The notes below the pieces were generated by a model. It was not told the origin of the DNA, made no database searches, and saw nothing but the letters and a program-made list of their open reading frames with translations. Shown piece by piece: positions 50,941 through 63,785 of a stretch of 64,000 bases of DNA. Positions within the stretch are counted from its first letter, which is position 1, and every line of letters begins with the position of its first letter. The DNA comes from Atherinomorus stipes (Eukaryota; Chordata; Actinopteri; Atheriniformes; Atherinidae): contig JALJCO010001050.1 of assembly GCA_023101725.1 (NCBI GenBank), positions 372,001-436,000 on the forward strand, in the 5' to 3' direction. Both the position numbers and the translations under genes were made by a program.

Positions 50941-52346
50941 AAAATATCTAACTATGACAATGATACTGAACATTTAGAAATGAAAAAGATTGCATGGATG
51001 GCATTAAACAAATAACCTTAGTTAACTATATTATTAATTTATGGAGTGGAAGCAATAGCAGTGAAGTAGATACTCAAAACTGTGACCTCAGGATGGTACC
51101 AGTCTGCCTTTTGGGATAAAAAGTGGATCTCTTTTATCTTTGGTTTATTAATCATTGAGTATGTGTCCTTTTAAGGATTTGATGATGAGTGAATACATAC
51201 TGTTCGAGTATATGTTGGTTTATTCCTTTGAAAATTCATGTGGCGCAGATTTTTCCGCTACAGCAGTAGAATAACTACAAAATCCTGATATAATTAAACA
51301 GCATCAGTCAAACCACAGATGAAGGAAACAAATTATGAATAAGTGAAAATGATTGAAAGCTTAGTGTCAGAGCACACATTAGAAAATGGAAACTAAGATT
51401 TTTGAGCAACTTTAATTGCTCTTGAAAGAGTTGCTTCTCAGTCATGAGGTTACTATCGAGTTTTGTAGTTTGCTGAACCCATTTCATTGAACTTGCCACA
51501 TTTACACTCAATATCTAAACTTACTTTTTATCTTTCAAAATTTCCAGTTTCCATTCAGCCTAATAAGGCAAACAAAGAACACACCAACAACAGCTGGATG
51601 GAAATTGTTTGCTGTTTTTCAGCTGCTAAATATTCTGAGTTTTACTAGCTAGTAAATGTTTGTCTATGTCTAGAAGTGACAAAAACAAGAGACATGAACC
51701 TGAACCAGAGATAAAGCTGTCACATTATGCTGTTTAGTATATATCGTAAGTTTACCATACAGTATGTTAGGGGTTAGAACAGATTTAAGTGAGGTAAATG
51801 TGCAAAAAGTTTTCAAAATATCCAAAAGTAACTCACCAGACACAAAACAGCAACAAGCTGTTTCCTCATGTTTTTTTGATGAGGAGACCTCCGGAATCAA
51901 CACTTTTTAGACTGTGAATGATCTTTTATAACTAGAAAAGGCTGCAGTGTGTGCTGAAACACCCATAACAATTTCACAGACTGATTAAAATGCAAAAGAG
52001 GCTTAAAATGGGATTTGGGGTCCAGTGAAATGTGGACTGCCATCTGCAATCAATGAGTGTATGTTTAATGCATCAGCTCCCCACTGGGGATTTCATATGG
52101 TTTCCACAGCAATAAGGGAGACTGATGGAGCGAAAAAAGCTCCCACCTCAGACGACAGGTGTCACACATTCACTGAAACAGCCTTTAGTCATCTCATAAA
52201 TGCAGATTGCAGCCCGTGAAAAGGGTGAAAGCTGCAAGAAGGGGGTGGGAGTCCAGGAAAAGAAGGAAAAGAGATGCTTCAATTCAGCTTAGGCTTGATT
52301 TTAGAGTTTGTTTTAAAATGTTTGAGGAATGTTGAAATGAACTTGT

Positions 52347-52815
52347 TTAAGCCGCTTTACACTCAGCTGCAAATCGCCCCAGATAGAGTTGGAGATCATG
52401 GCCCGATGAGGCCAACAGAACCACATCATTTGCAAAGAACAGAGACCCAGTCCTAAGGCCACCAAACAGGATCCCCTCAACACCTCGGCTATGCCTAAAA
52501 TTCCAGTCTATAAAGGTTATGAACTTAGCGGAGTCCAACCCTCACTGGAAATGGATCCGACCTAAAGCCGCAAATGCGGACCAAGCTCTGGCACCGGTTG
52601 TACGGGGACCAGATCGCCTGCACATAGGGTCCGGTACGCCATACTCCCAGGGCAACCACCCCAGGAACCCCTGGGGGATACAGTCAAACGCCTTCTCCAA
52701 GTCCACATAGCACATAAAGACTGGTTGAGTGAACCCCCATGCTCCCTCTAGGACCCCAAAGAAGGTGTAGAGCTGGTCCACTGTTCCACATCCGGGACGA
52801 AGATCACACTGCTCC
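52347..52815 (-). pseudogene. Non-LTR retrotransposon reverse transcriptase fragment
   Basis: On the - strand, 52781-52542 encodes CYVDLEKAFDCIPQGFL then EYGVPDPM, and a shifted frame 52538-52347 encodes RHSRGVEGILFGGLRTGSL, FANDVVLLAS and LGRFAAECKAA. These are motifs of a teleost LINE reverse transcriptase: the first catalytic Asp in DLEKAFD, and the FADDVVLLAS box with the first Asp of the DD pair changed to Asn. The part between is shortened and out of frame, so the copy is dead. The 5' end runs to about 52815; endonuclease and 3' UTR are missing. Confidence 0.85.
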
Positions 52816-52937
52816 TCCTCAATCTGAGGTTCTATTCAATGGACCCTCCAGGACCCCCAAATGGACTTTACTGGGGAGGCTGATGGGGGGGACACACTCC
52901 CCATTCTAAAGCCTTATATTGGTGCTGGAGAAGCATA

Positions 52938-54566
52938 CAGTGGGTACAGAAAGTATTCAAATCCCTTTAAACTTTTCACTCTTTGTTTCATTGCAGCCAT
53001 TTGCTAAAATCAAAAAAGTTCATTTTATTTCTCCTTAATGTACAATCAGCACCCCATCTTCACAGTAAAAAGCAGAAATACAGAATTTTTTGCAAATTTA
53101 TTAAAAATGAAAAATTGAAATATCACATGGTTATAAGTATTCAGACTCTTTGCAGTGACACTCATATTTAACTCATATGCTTTCCATTTCTTCTCATCCT
53201 CCTTGAGATGGTTCTACTCCTTCATTGGAGTCCAGCTGTGTTTAATTAAACTGATTGGACTTGATTAGTCAAGGCACACACCTGTCTATATAAGACCTTA
53301 CAGCTCACACTGCATGTCAGAGTAGATGAGAATCATGAGGTGGAAGGAACTGTCCAAGGAGCTCAGAGACAGAATTGTGGCGAAGAACAGATCTGGACGA
53401 GGATACAAAAGAATTTCTGCAGCACTAAAGGTTCCTAAGAGCACGGTGGCCTCCATAGTCCTTAAATGGAAGAAGTTTGGGACGACCAGAACTCTTCCTA
53501 GACGCGGCTGTCCAGCCAAACTGAGCAATTGTGGGAGAAGAGCCTTGGTGAGAGAGATAAAGAAGAAGCCAAAGATCACTGTGGCTGAGCTCCAGAGATG
53601 CAGTAGGGAGATGGAGAAAGTTCCACAAAGTCAACTATCACTGCAGCCTCCACCAGTCAGGGTTTTATGGCAGAGTGGCCTGATGGAAGCCTCTCCTCAG
53701 TGCAAGACAAATGAAAGCCTGCATACAGTTTGTCAAAAAAAACACATGAAGGACTCTCAGACTGTGAGAAATAAGATTCTCTGGTCTGATGAGACCAAGA
53801 TTGAACTTTTTAGAGTTAATTCTAAGCAGTATGTGTGAAGAAAACCAGGCACTGCTCATCACCTGCCCAATACCATCCTAACAGTGAAGCATGGTGGTGG
53901 CAGCATCATGCTATGGGGATGTTTTTCAGCTGCAGGTACAGGACAATTGGTTGCAGTTGAAGGAAAGATGAATGCAGCCAAATACAGAGAGATCCTGGAA
54001 GAAAACCTCTTCCAGAGTGCTCAGGACCTCAGACTGGGCCGAAGGTTCACCTTCCAACAAGACAATGACCCTCAGCACACAGCTAAAATGACAAAGGAGT
54101 GGCTTCAGAACAACTCTGGACCATTCTGGACTGGCCCAGCCAGAGCTCTGACTTAAACCCAACTGAGCATCTCTGGAGAGACCTGAAAATGGCTGAACAC
54201 CACCGTTCACCATCCAACCTGACAGAACTGGAGAGGATCTGCAAGTAAGAATGCAGAAGATCCCAAATCCAGGTGTGAAACACTTGTTGCATCATTCCCA
54301 AGAAGACTCATGGCTGTACTCGCTCAAAAGGTGCTTCTACTCAGTACTGAACAAAGGGTCTGAATACTTATGACAATGTGATATTTCAGTTTTTCTTTTT
54401 TAATAAATTTGCAAAAATTTCCACATTTCTGTTTTTTTCTGTCAAGATGGGGTGCTGAGTGTACATTGATGAGAAATAGAATGAACTTTTTTTATTTTGG
54501 CAAATGGCTGCAATGAAACAAAGAGTGAAAAGTTTAAAGGGATTTAAATACTTTCCGTACCCACTG
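52938..54566 (+). mobile_element. Tc1-like DNA transposon, 1629 bp, full length but decayed
   Basis: The terminal inverted repeats are about 220 bp each (52938-53160 and 54345-54566), beginning CAGTGGGTACAGAAAGTATT. TA flanks both ends (52936-52937 and 54567-54568). The two repeats differ at several positions, so the insertion is old. The inner part holds the broken transposase gene. Confidence 0.93.
53323..54300 (+). pseudogene. Tc1-type transposase, frameshifted
   Basis: Residues from 53326 give the paired-type helix-turn-helix (ELSKELRDRIVAKNRSGRGYK, RISAALKVPKSTVASI) and a GRPR-like hook. The frame then shifts near 53620-53760, and the DDE catalytic part resumes with NKILWSDETKIELF (first Asp). 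After a stop at 53836-53838 comes [20 protein letters not shown] and [16 protein letters not shown] (second Asp). A further shift near 54120 separates the [18 protein letters not shown] end with the last acidic residue. The gene cannot make an active protein. Confidence 0.9.
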
Positions 54567-54699
54567 TATGTACTGCACACCACTCCCCCTGCTTAGAATC
54601 AGCTGAATATTGGGAAGCCCATCTAGAAGACACACAAATCCAAGCAAATTTCAATTATAATGAAGGCAACATGACAACATGTTAAATACCTGTTTAATC

Positions 54700-55345
54700 C
54701 AAAGACTGTAAATAAAATGGACGTATTCGGTTTCACCTGAATAGAGGAAAGTGAAGCCAGTTGGACATTTCCCACCATTGCCATCTTGCTATGCCGCATG
54801 CCGTCACTGCTGGAAAATAATAAAATGGGCAAGCGCAGCCACGGGACAAATGATTGACAGCCACCGTACTCTGGGCTAAACGCTAACCAAGCTAACTCGA
54901 AACTAACAGGAGCTAATGAAGATTAGCCTCCCAAGTGATGGGATGAAGGTAAAACATGTTTGGATTTGCTGTTAGTTGACAAAAAATCGTAATTTTTCTA
55001 CTCTGATGCAGACTGAGACCTTACCGCGAGCAAACACGGAGCCAATTGATAGCCACCGGCCGACAGGCTGGCTTACGGTCTGCTACATGTCATTCAAAAG
55101 GATATGCCCCTAATCATGTGTAATTTCAAGATTAAATTAAATAACATCTAAATGGATGAGTTATAACCCCCCCCCCCCCCACACACACACACACACACAG
55201 TTGACATGAAGGTAAACTTGACCTATTAAACCTAAAATGAGTTTTGAACCAGGCTGTAAACCTGTTTATTTCTGCTGTGAAGTTGGCCTTTTTAACATGG
55301 AAGTCTATGTGGATTTGCTCCGTTTTGGAGCCAGCCCCTAGCGGG
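54700..55345 (+). repeat. Dispersed repeat copy related to 14340-14900
   Basis: GAAGCCAGTTGGACATTTCCCACC, CCATCTTGCTATG, GCCGTCACTGCTGGAAAATA and AAAATGGGCAA, then CCTAATCATGTGTAATTTCAAGATTAAAT and GGCTGTAAACCTGTTTATTTCTGC, follow the same order as in the intron copy near 14360-14890. Contains a C run with (AC)n at 55168-55200. Confidence 0.65.
55168..55200. repeat. (C)n(AC)n microsatellite
   Basis: About 14 C followed by about nine AC dinucleotides. Confidence 0.92.
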
Positions 55346-58156
55346 TCAAGAAAGACTTACAATTACTTCACTTCCTGGTTTCACACTTTTCCAGCGGAGT
55401 TTACCCCTTGGATTGCTCACAGCGACATGCAGCTGTTTAACATTAAAGCCCAAACCTGACCCATTACGTATGTTTCTCTTCCATTTGTTCACTGTGAAAT
55501 AGCTCCCTTCACGCTACAGGTGGTGTTCCTACACATTCACGTTTGCAGCATGACGATGGTGACATTTGCCACTGAAGTGAGACAACACATGCTTTGGAAG
55601 GAAGCAGGTTAAGGTTGACATGAAACGACCTGACCTTCTCGGAAGACTTGTTGGTTCAAATCATGCATCACGAGCAGCTCGTCATCCTGTCTGCTTTTCT
55701 GCTTCCCCTGCTTACTTTTTCTACCTTATTTCCACCTGGTCAGAGTTTAAAATAAGGGTTAAAATGAATGCACATGTTTAGATTAAGATGTCGATGAATC
55801 TTTTAATTTCTTTCAGTGTATTTTAATCGTTTATCTGCTTTCAGTGTTTTTTAGTTTGTTTTTTGTTTATCCAAGTCTTTCAGTGTCTTTTGGATTGCAG
55901 ATTTTCTGGCTCTGTGTAGTGTCTTTGTGTCTCTATGTGTACAATAATTGTGTTCGACAACATTTTTATAATGTTCTATATATACAAAGTAGATTGGAAA
56001 ATGACTGGAGGGGTGGTGGGAAACAGAGATTAAGTCACTGACTGTACGGAAGTAATTTTTTTCACATTCTTTGCTGCATTTGTTAGGTTGTGGAAACAAA
56101 GTTCCCTATAGGGTCAGGGAAAGATTATGTTCACCCATTCATAACATTAAACCACCATATCCTATATAGGATAATGACATGAACATGCTTTAGTATTTTT
56201 ATGCAGTTGAAAGCTGATGCTAAAAGCTGAGACACACTCATACATACACCCAAACTTTAGGATAAAAGCGTCCTCAGACAGTTTGTCTCATGGTTCATCA
56301 TGATTTGTTACACCCCCCAAGCATAAATGACCACAAAGAATGTTAATTTCCACATCTCCGATTATTTCATCTGCTCATATCTTCCCTTTTAATGCTGTAG
56401 TTCCTATTTTGTTGCCCTAGCTTTCAATACAACTTCTGCTGGGTTTGATTTCTCAGTTACAGCTCGTTATTCAACATAAAACATCCAGAGGTCACATGAT
56501 GCTGGGACAAAGTGTGACAGAGATGAGAAATGTGGAAGAGAAGGCTGGGAGAAAAAGCAGGAAGCTGCATCGGAATTCCACACCCTGATGTGGGTGGACC
56601 CCTCCTGCTTATAGAACAGAGAGGGCACATTTTCCCCTCTTCCCTCTTTTTCCTCTTGGCATTCCCCTCCCTCCCAACTTTTCTCTTTTGCTGGGACAAT
56701 TGAGGCCGTGGTGAAACAATGCAAAAGGGAAAGGCCAGGGGTTTGTGCGCCAGCAATAGGGGGGTGGTCCTTGCTGCCTCTTTTCTTCAGATGGAGAGTT
56801 TTGAAGAGGGGGAATGTATAGAGAAGCAGCAGGGATGAAGGAGGCTGTTCAAGGGGGTGACGTAAGATGGGAATAACACTTGTATGGAAGAGGAGGGGGA
56901 AGCTGGTGCTGAGGGTAGCGCAGATACATGGCCCGATGGGTGAGGGACATGTTATTGTGGGACTCAAACATTTTTCTGGCTGAATGAACCTGAAAGTGAT
57001 CGTGCTGAGCCCGGGAAAGCAATACAGACTAAATCTGCTGCACAAAGACATACATTACAACAACAAAATTAAAGCTGCACCTCTCAATATTTTCCCTTTA
57101 CTATAAATCACTGTTAAAGGAGTTATTCCAGTTTCCCAGTTTTTAAAGACTAATGCAGAATCCTGAAACACGACAGTGTTTTGCATAATTCCCATTGGTC
57201 TGGCTTCAAGGCCACGGTTTCTTCCAGCCACAGCAGGCAGGGTTATATTTTTTTAATCACCACACCAGCTCAGAGCCAAATGGTGTTCTGACAAAGTTAC
57301 TGACTAAAGCTGGTGAACATGACTGACCATTTAGCAGTTAGAGGGCAGTAAACCACCTTAATCCAATAAGCTTTGTGTTAAATTCAGCATGCAATACAAA
57401 AAAAGAGAAAAAAACAATAGTTTTTAGACTTTCTGATGCTATAAATGAGAAAAAACAAAGATGTCACTACGAGTGTGTTTATGAATGCAAAGATGTAGTG
57501 TTTAGCTTCAGATTCACATCAGCAAAATCAAGATTTACAATTAGAAATTAATATAATTAAAACTTTAGAGCCGTGATTTACGCCAGAAAGCTGCAGGCTT
57601 TGTGTTATAAAGCAGACAGCCCTGTTGTCAGGGTTCAGTGTCGCTGTTTTACATTTCTAGAGAAGATCTATGATCACTTCAAGCTTTTTCAACCAGAAAA
57701 AGAATGATTCACAACCTAAATGGTAGATGGATACAAAAGCAGCACAGGCTGTAAAACATATGGCTGCTTTATTTTTTTTTTCAATAAATAAAGGTTGTGT
57801 GTTTGTGAGGGACCGAGTGGTCAAGCATAAGGACACAGGTAATTTCAAAAGGAAAAAGGGTTTTATTTTACCCCAAAAATCAAGTTTACAAAATAGGGCC
57901 CTTAAAAGAGGTCAAATGAACAAAACCATACTTAAGTCATAATCCAAACTTAAACCAACAAAGAATCAAACTGACCTTAACAAACATGAAACAAAGGGGA
58001 ACTTAAATGCTGGCTGATCAGACCAGGCTTATAGACGTAAATAAAATGCCATTATCAAACCCGTAAAAAATTATTTTATAATTATTTTTAGGCTAAATAT
58101 AATTTTTCTGGGAAATGTTGTTCTTTCATTCTGTACACCCCCAAACGACCTGTGGA

Positions 58157-58180
58157 GGTTTTTTTTTTTTTTTTTATTAA
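58157..58180. repeat. Poly(T) run
   Basis: About 20 consecutive T; simple repeat. Confidence 0.85.
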
Positions 58181-58669
58181 ATATAGCTTTTAATAAAAAT
58201 GTTCCATATTCAACCTTTAAACAAAAGCAAACAAAGTTGAATACAAATAATATCTAAATGTGCACGCCAACAAGTAGAATTAAAAGTATTTCAACTAAGT
58301 TAAAGCAAATATATATAAACAGAATAGTGTTAAATGATACAAAGAAAGTGTTGGTGCTAGAGTTACCGACATTTGTGTGGCGGTAGTTACGGCCATCACA
58401 GTTAATTAAGACAGTATACGTAGAAGTACTATTTATGTGGCATGACTTGTAATGTTGAAGCATACTATGTACAGACTGTTTACTTGTCTCATAGCCTTAA
58501 GGACTATTGCAACCATCCTGCTGGCCTATATGTGATTTGTTACACAGACTCAAAACAAAACAAACAGGAAAACTCTCTCAACAGTCATTCCGTTCGTTAT
58601 GCACATATCTTCTAGTTCAGAAAACAAAATATGACACAAAAGCAAACAAAGTTGACATAAATATGCCGA

Positions 58670-58800
58670 ACCATACCATACCAGATTTATTTATTAAGGA
58701 CTTTTAAAACAACAAGGGTCACCAAAGTGATGTACAAAGAGTAGGATAAAAAAAAAGGTAAAAATAAAAATACTGAAAAGGTGAAAGTGTAGCAGAATAC
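58670..58800 (+). repeat. Short repeat fragment (CAGATTTATTTATTAAGGACTTTTAAAA type)
   Basis: ACCAGATTTATTTATTAAGG, then CTTTTAAAACAA and CACCAAAGTGATGTACAAAGAGT, resemble the 3' part of a teleost SINE or LINE whose usual form reads TTTATTTATAAAGCACTTTTCAAA. The flanks are not recognised. Confidence 0.4.
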
Positions 58801-58933
58801 GAAGAATGTAAGTAAAAGTAATTCAAATACTAAAAGATGAAATAAGATAAATATGCAGTTCTTTGTTGTTGGTTATGTCTCACTCTGATGTCATAAATTT
58901 TCACTTTACAGTTTATTTGGTTGCTTCACTCAT

Positions 58934-58958
58934 AAAAAAAAAAAAAAAAAAAAAAAAG
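58934..58958. repeat. Poly(A) run
   Basis: About 24 consecutive A; simple repeat. Confidence 0.85.
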
Positions 58959-59989
58959 ATTCTAACCTCCACACTGCATATCCTCTGAAACTCTGTTAGG
59001 GTAACGTCATTGGCTGTGTGCATCCAGGAATTTGGGGACAAAGCTTTTATAGCTAGTTAGTTAATAAATATTTTTTTCCAAGATGACTGACTTCATCTTT
59101 TAAGAAGACATCGTGCTTTTATGGCCATTTTCCAATATGTTAAACCTTTAAAGAGCTATATTTCATCCAGAGACACAATGGAGTTTTGAGGAATAAAAAA
59201 AAAAAGGACAAAATCGATGGAAAACATAAATCAGAATTAATGCGAATTAATTCCGATGTCCATGTTTGCAACGTGTGATGTGGCAATTTTTAAAAAGATT
59301 CATTTATTGGCCAAAAATCTGAGTTTAGACATACTCGTGTGTGGAAACCTATGATCTGTTCATTTCCAGATACGTGTTAGAATAGGTATATGCACAGATA
59401 GAGGACAGTGACCAGAAACCTGAATAATGTGATTTGACTTTCACAGTATCCCAGTTTCTATTGTGAAAACTGGGTTACAGCCTGATCGAGGGCTCTGGAA
59501 CAAGAACATCAGCTTGAATGTAAGTCAAACATTTGATCACAGTTGCTTATTACAGCAATATGCATGTAAATGCACCCAAAAATAGATACCCTTAGCAAAG
59601 GCCTAACGTTAAACACAAGTCTGAAAACATACGGTAATGTGTGCTCCTGTGTGTGTGTTGATGGGGAAAGATGCAACACTGGAAAATGGATCAAGCAGCA
59701 GAGGATCTGATGACCTAAAACTGCCTCTGCTCCCTTAAATGGAAAGATCTGATCACAAGTGCTGCTACCATAACGTAACGCTGCCATGACAACCGTGGAT
59801 AACACTAAAATGAACACCCACAATCATTCAGAAAAACAGAATAAATCAGAATTAAGTTAACAGTGTCTTGAACTCCTTTGACCCACTGGTTGGACAGTCT
59901 GTAGGCTGCTGTGATTCAGCCACGACTCGTCGAAACCTGTCTAACATTTTATATATTAAAAAAATTTAAAATTTTCGGTATTGCTTGTC

Positions 59990-60125
59990 CAATTCAGGGT
60001 CACTGGAGCCTATCCCAGCTATTATCAGGCAGGGTACACCCTGGACGGGTCGCCAGTCTGTCGCAGGGCCAACACAGAGAGACAGACAACCTCTTGCACT
60101 CACATTCACTCCTAGGGACTAGGAC
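59990..60125 (+). mobile_element. LINE (L2/CR1-type) 3' end
   Basis: AATTCAGGGTCACTGGAGCC, TATCCCAGCTATTATCAGGC, AGGGTACACCCTGGACGGGT, CGCCAGTCTGTCGCAGGGCC and CACATTCACTCCTAGGGAC are the usual 3' end of an abundant teleost LINE. It is less decayed than the copy at 32125-32350 and 5'-truncated as usual. Confidence 0.8.
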
Positions 60126-60678
60126 AGGACTATATGGCGCAAAATATTTATCACAATATAAATGATCAAATTTTCAGTAACGATATAACTGGCGATATGA
60201 TTGACACGAGACAAAATACTTGAAAAATGCACAACTTTATTTGTGCAAATGAAAATGTACAATTTTTCACTTGAATAAGCAGCTGTTTCTGTTTCTGTGC
60301 ACTAAAGTTATAACTTTTTATGAAATCAGTTGTGCAGACGTTGCAAATCCCTTGCTGACAGTTAGTTTTTAAAAAAAAAAGCGTTTCCAATGGAAATGGG
60401 CTGCATATCCTGAGCTTAACCTTGTATAACAAAGGGTGAGAACTTTGGCCCTCGATCTGCATTTATTACATGTTTCCTTGTTCTAGCATGCCTGATTCAA
60501 AATAATGAGTTTCTGAGCAGAACGTGACCATATTTATATGAGCAGAGCGTTCTTCTCACGCGGCTATGAGAAATATTGAGTGAAGGGTCGCACATTTGTT
60601 GCGGGCGGGGTTAACGCAGACACACTGGAAGTGGAAGACTAACACATTTCCGCTGATGCAAAGTTAAACGGGTAGCTT

Positions 60679-61678
60679 TAGGCCCAATCCCAGTGTTCCC
60701 CCTACTTTCAACCACTAGCCCTTACTCACTACCCCTAGCCCTCCTCCACTATCACGACACCCTCGAATTGAAGCCACAAGGCGGTAGAGCTTTGTAATCT
60801 TCCCTAGGAATTGGGACACCACTTGTTGCATTAATGTTCAGGCACGTAAGCGACTGCGTAGTGACGTCTGCTCATTCGTCTCACCATAACAACACACCCA
60901 GCAACAACACAGGGTTAACAGCTGTGGTTGTTTTTCATTTTTTCATCATTCATTGTGCTTCGGTTGATAAATAAACAAAACAACCACACGGAGAAGACGT
61001 CGCCATTGACGACTGTTGTCTCTTGTAAACTGCCAAACACCTAATCTCCCCAAATTGCGTGAATTAAAAAAAACAACATTGACGACACGCATAATGTCGA
61101 CCCCACCTGGTATCAATCCAAAAACCTTCTGCACTACAACTGGTTGCTCTACCCACTGTACTAAACATCTTCACACTCATATAGTTGATTCTTCCCAAAC
61201 TATTTGCAATCATGGGCAGCTTGTGTGATTTCTGATATGTTGCATGTGAAACACATTGCCCCTTCTTATTTTAGACAAGTCCGACAAAAGAAGGTGGTTT
61301 GGATGGTTTTATTATTTATTCTTGAATGTTTCGTTTGGGCTCTTTAGGACGAGGCATGGAAGGGCTCCACGTGGTCGAACAGCTGATTGCACGAGTGTTA
61401 CGAACAAACGTGTAATCTGTATGTACATTTGTGTGTTTTCTTCTCCGAGTCCTGTCGCTCTGCGGAGGTTGCTGTTGTTCCCTGTTGTCTGGCCCTTCCT
61501 CAGCAAGTCAGCATCTGACGTCCCTCACTCTGAAGGGCTAGATTCATACCCCCTACCCCCCGTTTTGTCCACTTCCCCTACATGCAATGAGGGGTTGGGA
61601 CAGCACTACCTTCACGGAAACACGCAAAATTTAGGGGTAAGGCTATAAAGTAGGGCTAGTGGGTGCGTTGGGACGCAC
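60679..61678. mobile_element. DNA transposon remnant with CCAATCCCA / GGGACGCACCC termini
   Basis: The left end has TAGGCCCAATCCCAG, CCCCTACTTTC, ACCACTAGCCCTTACTCA. The right end in reverse reads GGGTGCGTCCCAACGCACCC, ACTAGCCCTACTTTATAGCC. The order of ACTAGCCCT and CCTACTTT is mirrored at both ends, so this is an imperfect inverted-repeat element of about 1 kb. There is no transposase in the interior. Confidence 0.55.
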
Positions 61679-61744
61679 CCTTAATAAACAGCTGATCGAG
61701 GGGGTGAGAAAGTACAAAATATATACAGCACGTGGCATTTAGAT

Positions 61745-61960
61745 ACACGGACACCGACATTTAGGGCGAATTCAGATTCCTGTCTTAACCCTCAATCTTA
61801 ACCCTCAATCTCAAAAATGTGCACTCCTACGAAGTGCAAGTGCTGTCCCGAGTCTCAGAACATTAAGGGGCAAGTTTGAGGCTGAATCGCCCTCAATATT
61901 GAGATTCTCTGACACCACCCTTGTGAGTAAGGGCTACCCAGAATGCAAGCTGGAAAGAAG
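61745..61960. mobile_element. Small MITE-like element with GGGCGAATTCAG / CTGAATCGCCC ends
   Basis: AGGGCGAATTCAGATTCC (61763-61780) is mirrored by GAGGCTGAATCGCCCTCAA (61878-61896), with repeated TTAACCCTCAATCT between them. The borders are approximate. It lies directly after the element 60679-61678. Confidence 0.4.
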
Positions 61961-63325
61961 GCGAGCTACAAACTTAAGTATTTTCTTTGTTAATTTGTTA
62001 ATGGAGACATAAATATTACAAAAACCATTGTATTATCTTAGTTTAGGCCCATGTCATGGATTAGTTACCTCATTGTTGCATAATATTTATTTCTATTTTA
62101 CGATCCTTTGGCAGTAGCGGTCGTTGCGGTCAAGCCATGTTGCTATGGTTTAAATTAGTTGACATACGAAATGGTCATTTTTCTCAGTGTAAATGTCATT
62201 GTGTTATCAAGATAACAGCCTGTATAACGTGCTTGTGCCGATAACGGTATAAGACGAGCAGGCTAATGTCATTTCCCGTAGCCACAGAGTTATCTGACGA
62301 TAGTTCTGTTTCATTCCTTCATAACTACCAGTGGCAGTAAACAAAGTGGACATGTCTCCTCGCATGTCAGCTGACCGGCAGTCATCCAGGAATTCACAGA
62401 ACCACAGTTACCCGCATAGCTTTTGTTATAGCTGGTGTTTGTTTACCTTTCAATAAGCCGTGGTATGCGGTGACAGCTGAATATGTCCATGGTGGTGTTA
62501 TTTATGCAGACTATTTGATAACTCTAACTGAAGGAATTATTGACAGATAGTCTGTAACAATTTAAAAAATATGAACCTGATGGATCCGTCAATGATAGCT
62601 GCGTCTGTGGTTTATGATTAAACAGACAAGGTTAACAGTGCAAATAAATGTTAATGAAGTAAATGCTTCTTCTTCTGAATTGACAGACTGAACGCCGCTT
62701 TGGTGAAATGCTGCCCTCGACAGTCCTGCAGCACGAGAGACATGATCCATTTCACTGTGACTTTTAATCAGTAATAGTAAACTGTAGGGGGGCCACAGTG
62801 AGCCCACGCCACTCACACACCTATATCAGTGCCAAGATGTTGTACTTTTTTTTTTTTCTTACAACGAACCATCTAACGGAGGCCCTCCTGGTAACCTGAG
62901 ACCCCACGCAGCCTGCGTGTAGCAAGGGGCGGTGCAGAGAGTATTCATTGAACTTCTGTAGTTAAGTGCTGCAGACCAGATATGAGCATGTTCAAATTAT
63001 CACTGCAGCATTTTCACTGTGTAACTCTTTCCATATTTATCCCATAACCTTTCCTTTACCCCCATGACATTTTCCAATGAGCTCAAGGACAAGAGCTCAT
63101 GTCTTTGACGAGACCAGGCACTTTCTTGTACATTCAGTTTAGCCTCACTTGCGGTCTCTGTTTGGTATAATTATTATTAATTTTGTCATTAGTAATTTTT
63201 TGATTTTATTAAGGATCCCCATCAGCTGTTACCATGGCAACCAGCTAGTCTTTCTGGGATCCAAATTAAAAACATACAGCTAAAAAAAAGAATCACAATT
63301 ACAATATTTTCAACATGTTATTTAA

Positions 63326-63740
63326 AGGTAGAGTCTGGAGTAGAGTGGTGCTGGTTTCAAGGTAGACCACGGTATAAAAACGTAGTGGTATGAAAACCAT
63401 TACATTCACTGGTTTTCCGACGGGCACTATCTAAAGCTCTTTTTTTTTTCTCTTTTCGAGAGTCCCAGTAACTGGCTTCTGCTCCAATCATGAGCTTATT
63501 CCCATACAGCGTCATGCCCTTAGCTCTGTCATTAGCTGGCGATATGCACAGAAATCTCCAACCAGAAACGTCCCGAACACACCAAAACAAACAGAAAAGG
63601 CGAATTACAGACAGGGGGAGAGGGAGTTGCATTCAAACTCACCACTGCACAAGGGTAGAGACCCAAAGTCGTGGATTGAGAGGGATTTCAATTGTGCAGG
63701 TCTAACGTTTATTTTCAGGGGGAAACTCTGGACTCTACCT
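63326..63740. mobile_element. TTAA-flanked MITE (AGGTAGAGTC family), 415 bp
   Basis: It starts AGGTAGAGTCTGGAGT and ends CTCTGGACTCTACCT, inverted apart from a few bases. TTAA lies on both sides (63322-63325 and 63741-63744). Termini resemble those of the element at 27037-27555 (AGGTACAGT). No coding. Confidence 0.82.
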
Positions 63741-63763
63741 TTAACACACAGCATAATTGATAA

Positions 63764-63785
63764 GAAAACACACACACACACACAA
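63764..63785. repeat. (CA)n microsatellite
   Basis: About nine CA dinucleotides, next to the MITE. Confidence 0.85.

Noticed and set aside
56467..57051. 194-residue open frame on the - strand (starts MSLCSRFSLYCF)
   Set aside because: It is the complement of a purine-rich stretch, its composition (Ser, Pro, Leu, Phe) follows base bias, no domain is recognised, and no splice or start context supports it.
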